Assembly: GCA_964411675.1 (NCBI GenBank)
Contig: CAYPLR010000033.1
Span: 1-13,838 of the forward strand
DNA: 13,838 bases
Origin: JAAYBG01 sp964411675
GTDB lineage: Bacteria; Bacillota_I; Bacilli_A; ML615J-28; CAG-698
Reading direction: 5' to 3'
Shown here: positions 13,178-13,838 of the stretch, one piece after another
Layout of the letters: every line of letters starts with the position of its first letter
How positions within the stretch are numbered: position 1 is the stretch's first letter
Notes under the pieces: model-generated
Told to the model about the DNA's origin: nothing
The model's database searches: none
The model's input: only the letters and a program-made list of their open reading frames with translations
Program-made: the position numbers and the translations under genes

Positions 13178-13792
13178 ATGATTAACATTATAGAAAAATC
13201 TGTAGTATTATTTCAAGGTGATTCTGTTACAGATTGTAGAAGAAATAGAAATGATGAATATGATTTAGGGTATTCCTATGTAAAAAATGTTGGAGATTAT
13301 TTAAGGAAAAATAATGTCCAAGTTATCAATAGAGCCATTTCTGGAAACAAAGTAAATGACTTACTTGCTAGATTTCAAAAGGATTTTGTGGAATGTAAAC
13401 CAGATTATATCTTTATTTTAATAGGTGTAAATGATACTTGGCACAACTATCCAAATCAAAAAGCCACTCATGTTTTTAAAGAAGAGTATGATCTATTACT
13501 TAAAAAAATAAAAGAAGAAATTAATGTTCCCGTTGTCATTCTTGAACCCTTTATCATTGGATATAAGGAAAAATATACTTGTATGCGTGGAGATTTACTA
13601 ACAAAAGTAGATGAAATAAGAAAACTTGCGAAGAAGTATCACTGTGAATATATAGCTTTTGAAAATGATTTTGCTACTGTTTTAATCCACGAAGATGAAG
13701 AGCTCTACTCAGTGGAAGGAATTCATCCATTAGAAAAAGGATACAAACTAATGGCTAAAAAGATCATTAAGAATATTAAGATTATTAAATAG
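13178..13792 (+). CDS. SGNH/GDSL-family hydrolase
   Basis: 204 aa, no signal peptide, so probably a cytoplasmic esterase or deacetylase of the SGNH superfamily. The four marker blocks are visible: FQGDSVTDC with nucleophile Ser16, Gly56 in AISGNKV, Asn85 in IGVNDTW, and His183 in EGIHPLEKGY. In most relatives the last block is D-x-x-H; here the acidic residue is Glu180, a conservative change that may still support the histidine. ATG 13178 has GGAG at 13164-13167, a longer spacing than its neighbours have. It forms a single-gene unit with its own promoter and terminator. Members with this LFQGDSITD opening often act on acetylated sugars or small esters, but the substrate is not known. Confidence 0.88.
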   Translation: MINIIEKSVVLFQGDSVTDCRRNRNDEYDLGYSYVKNVGDYLRKNNVQVINRAISGNKVNDLLARFQKDFVECKPDYIFILIGVNDTWHNYPNQKATHVFKEEYDLLLKKIKEEINVPVVILEPFIIGYKEKYTCMRGDLLTKVDEIRKLAKKYHCEYIAFENDFATVLIHEDEELYSVEGIHPLEKGYKLMAKKIIKNIKIIK

Positions 13793-13808
13793 ATTTTAAA
13801 TAATGATT

Positions 13809-13838
13809 AAACTTTCTTGTAAAGAACAAGAAAGTTTT
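13809..13838 (+). terminator. Terminator of the SGNH hydrolase gene (cut by window end)
   Basis: A perfect 12-bp stem, AAACTTTCTTGT (13809-13820) with ACAAGAAAGTTT (13826-13837), loop AAAGA. Any T run beyond the last base is outside the window. Confidence 0.75.

Noticed and set aside
13134..13181. 15-codon reading frame overlapping the SGNH hydrolase start by ATGA
   Set aside because: The coupled overlap is suggestive, but no good ribosome binding site precedes its ATG and the peptide is low in complexity (Lys/Asn/Glu), as chance frames are here.

Overview
The window comes from a low-GC, AT-rich bacterium of the Bacillota/Mycoplasmatota type. Strong AGGAGG-like ribosome binding sites precede almost every gene, and promoters have a 17-nt spacer, several with an extended TGn -10. 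TGA is a true stop (it ends the first phnE-type permease in an ATGA overlap), so the code is the standard one and not the UGA-Trp code of Mycoplasma. A genus cannot be given from this sequence alone. All convincing genes are on the + strand.

Layout. (1) 1-281: the last bases of a 5S rRNA, then tRNA-Asn and tRNA-Glu and an intrinsic terminator, i.e. the tail of an rRNA operon. (2) 319-4003: a four-gene PhnD/PhnC/PhnE/PhnE-type ABC importer operon (lipoprotein receptor, ATPase, two permeases) with its own promoter, a 24-bp near-perfect palindrome at the expected transcription start, and a terminator. (3) 4029-5868: a second, identical tRNA-Asn with its own promoter, followed 35 nt later by a six-residue leader peptide and an Lsa/Vga-type ABC-F ribosome-protection gene. 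The leader RNA can form mutually exclusive pairings like the erm-type translational attenuators. (4) 5927-10218: a promoter, a membrane-anchored thioredoxin-like protein without CXXC, and two 610-residue ABC exporter half-transporters forming an asymmetric heterodimer, closed by a terminator. (5) 10365-11710: a diacylglycerol/YegS-type lipid kinase and a small acidic protein that looks like a degenerate HNH protein. (6) 11736-12866: rsmD (16S rRNA methyltransferase) and a small nitroreductase, closed by a long hairpin. (7) 12864-13028: a tRNA-Arg(UCU) unit with promoter and terminator. (8) 13086-13838: an SGNH/GDSL hydrolase with promoter and terminator.

Most of the window is ordinary housekeeping and transport. 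The most interesting part is 4029-4392. There a tRNA gene, a short leader peptide and three complementary segments, one of them covering the ribosome binding site, lie upstream of a predicted antibiotic-resistance ABC-F gene. This suggests that ribosome stalling on the leader switches on the protective factor, on a transcript that begins with a tRNA. Secondary points of interest are two proteins that keep the outline of an enzyme fold but appear to have lost its catalytic residues (thioredoxin-like at 5986, HNH-like at 11333) and the palindromic candidate operator of the importer operon.
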